Origin: GH45 sp046704385
GTDB taxonomy: Bacteria > Bacteroidota > Bacteroidia > Bacteroidales > SZUA-534
DNA length: 64,000 nucleotides
Direction of reading: 5' to 3'
Assembly: GCA_046704385.1 (NCBI GenBank)
Contig: JBJKSB010000074.1
Span: 1 to 64,000 of the forward strand
The translations under genes and the position numbers were made by a program. Below, one piece after another: positions 62,498 through 64,000 of the stretch (position 1 is its first letter; the number at the start of each line of letters is the position of its first letter). The notes under the pieces are model-generated. The model searched no databases and was not told where the DNA came from. It saw only the letters and a list, made by a program, of their open reading frames with translations.

Positions 62498-64000
62498 TTA
62501 AAAGGTAAGTATAAATTCGGTGAGGTTATCGTTTGATTCAAGGCCGGCTCGTTTTCTTATTCTATAGCGTGCATTTTCTACTCCTCTTATGGTCATGTTC
62601 AGTAATTGGGCAATTTCTTTGGTGCTTAGGTTCATTCGTAAGTAAGCACAGAATTTAAGGTCTTTGGGAGTTAATTCAGGATATGCTTCTTTAAAACGCT
62701 TTATAAAGTTGTTATGTGCCTGGTTAAACCTAACCTCAAAATTTTCCCAGTTATCATCTTCCAGTTCCTTATCAATAAAATCAAGTACTTTATTGAGTTT
62801 AAGTTTTACTGAATCTGCCGCAATGGGTGTCAATTCTTCAAGTTTCAGTTTAATTTCAGAGATTCGTTCATTCTTGTAAATTACGTTGGAAGCAAGTGAG
62901 GCCAACTCATTGTTTTTATTTTGCAATTCAACTTTTAAACGTTCCTCATTGAATTTGGCATCCTGTAAGGCTTTTTTTTTCATTTGTTCAGCAATAAATG
63001 CTTGTTTTTCCTTTTGGAGCTGCCTGTTTCTTATCCTGAACATTATAGCCACCAGACCAATTACAAAAATAAAATAGACCAGGAAAGCCCATGTTTTGCG
63101 ATACCAGGGCGGAAGAATGCTAAAATAATAAGCAACCTGGTTACTTTCGGTATTATATATATTAATGGCTTTTACCCTGAAAACATAGTCGCCTTCAGGT
63201 AAATTGGTATATTCCTTGTGATTGACATTAACCCATGGCGACCACTTTTTATCGAATCCTTCCAGATAGTAACTAAATTTCAAATCTTTAATATTTTCAT
63301 AAAAACTGGCGGCAAAATGAAAAACCACGTTGTTATTCTGATAATTAATTTCAGGATCGTTATTTATCAGTGTATCACACAAATACTCATATCTGTCATC
63401 GTAAATTACTTCATTGCTTATCGGACATTCAACCCTGCGCAACAAACCTTGATAGGGTTTCCCACTATTGCTTTCTATTTTTGAATTGTAAAAAATCAGA
63501 TCGCTCTTGGTGCCGATAATCGCATTATTATCAAGCAGGAAGCAAAAATTTTCAAACCCCGGAATATAGTGCTCTGTCAGTTTATTAAACGGCGAAGTAA
63601 CAACAGTATAGGTTCCGTCAGCAAACTTTTCAATATAACCTGTGGTCTCTCCGTAAATAAACCAAATTTTATTTTTAACCTCCCGGAGCATGCGTACATG
63701 CTGACTGCTACCTATTTTTTCAGCAAACCAATTATTAATGATCATGGAATCAGCCTTAGCATCGTAGGAGTAAAATCCATATTGTGACGAAAAAACAAGG
63801 TTATTATCGATTTTATACACACCTGTATAAATATTGGATGGAAAACCCTTATTCTGTCCATAAAAAGACACCTTTTCAACACTATCCAATGCAGTATTTA
63901 ATTCAAGTTTATAAGTTCCTTTATAGCCATGGCAAACCCAGATGTTACCATCATCATCCTGTTCCATAATTCGACTCGATTCATAAAAACCCGGAATTTT
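62498..64000 (-). CDS. Y_Y_Y/LuxR-type regulator, 5' end beyond the window
   Basis: The reading frame is open to the window end (K-I-P-G-F-Y-E-S-S-R-I before the first Met at 63967), so the start and the N-terminal beta-propeller repeats lie outside. Visible are propeller-like blades (DDGNIWVCHGYKGTYKLEL), a Y_Y_Y domain (about fragment residues 205-280: FSYYLEGFDKKWSPWVN and YTNLPEGDYVFRVKAIN), one transmembrane helix (about 295-312), a coiled coil (about 315-400) and a C-terminal LuxR-like HTH (LTPKDLKFCAYLRMNLS, then EIAQLLNMTIRGVENARYRI). Such regulators sense periplasmic sugars and control adjacent polysaccharide loci. Here the target is likely the GH81 operon just downstream. Confidence 0.85.
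   Translation of the reverse strand, partial: KIPGFYESSRIMEQDDDGNIWVCHGYKGTYKLELNTALDSVEKVSFYGQNKGFPSNIYTGVYKIDNNLVFSSQYGFYSYDAKADSMIINNWFAEKIGSSQHVRMLREVKNKIWFIYGETTGYIEKFADGTYTVVTSPFNKLTEHYIPGFENFCFLLDNNAIIGTKSDLIFYNSKIESNSGKPYQGLLRRVECPISNEVIYDDRYEYLCDTLINNDPEINYQNNNVVFHFAASFYENIKDLKFSYYLEGFDKKWSPWVNVNHKEYTNLPEGDYVFRVKAINIYNTESNQVAYYFSILPPWYRKTWAFLVYFIFVIGLVAIMFRIRNRQLQKEKQAFIAEQMKKKALQDAKFNEERLKVELQNKNNELASLASNVIYKNERISEIKLKLEELTPIAADSVKLKLNKVLDFIDKELEDDNWENFEVRFNQAHNNFIKRFKEAYPELTPKDLKFCAYLRMNLSTKEIAQLLNMTIRGVENARYRIRKRAGLESNDNLTEFILTF

Overview
The window is chromosomal DNA of a free-living Bacteroidota (Bacteroidales/Marinilabiliales-like, A+T-rich). The signs are several C-terminal type IX secretion (T9SS) sorting domains, TonB-dependent receptors with carboxypeptidase-regulatory-like N-domains, DUF4249, DUF3810 and DUF3822 families, and promoters of the Bacteroidota type (TTG or TTTG, about 18-20 bases, TAnnTTTG). 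No IS element, prophage, CRISPR array or rRNA was found. There is one tRNA gene (Asp).

Layout. 0.4-3.9 kb: thioredoxin-like protein, nitroreductase, AlaX-like editing protein, orphan DUF2281 antitoxin, MFS exporter. 4.4-12.1 kb: an envelope group with a DUF4249 lipoprotein, an unknown lipoprotein, a SurA-N/DsbA-like fusion lipoprotein and a TonB-dependent receptor, followed by a second, convergent receptor. 13.1-24.7 kb: mostly housekeeping genes (clan GH-A glycosidase, amidase, carbonic anhydrase, proline dehydrogenase, DAACS symporter, RecD-like helicase, DUF3822, RsmD). 24.75-26.35 kb: an AbiE-type toxin-antitoxin pair with a perfect palindrome upstream, next to a decapitated GIY-YIG gene remnant and tRNA-Asp. 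26.6-29.4 kb: BASS-type transporter, then NfeD, stomatin-like and YccF membrane proteins.

29.6-39.3 kb: eight co-oriented genes that look like one envelope system. They encode a substrate-binding-protein/OmpA fusion, a VWA protein, a second fusion of that kind, a membrane coiled-coil protein, a TelA-family protein, and a complete NitT/TauT-type ABC transporter (binding protein, permease, ATPase). I know of no described function for this combination; it is one of the two strongest candidates for an undescribed system. 39.5-44.7 kb: a duplicated pair of small zinc-ribbon proteins with related promoters, a DUF3810 metalloprotease-like protein, and a four-gene minus-strand operon of unknown function that includes a T9SS cargo.

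44.9-64.0 kb (minus strand): a beta-1,3-glucan degradation locus. It has GH128-like, GH16 and GH81 glucanases, all with T9SS C-termini, and a 2539-residue secreted protein with no catalytic domain, built of nine discoidin (F5/8 type C) and about fifteen bacterial Ig-like domains in a period of about 297 residues. A Y_Y_Y/LuxR-type regulator, cut by the window edge, lies upstream. No SusC/SusD pair is visible. The discoidin/Ig pairs also occur in the GH81 protein, so the giant is probably a binding or scaffold partner for the glucanases.

Intergenic DNA carries several families of short dispersed hairpins. They are densest at 37.1-37.5 kb, inside the ABC transporter operon.
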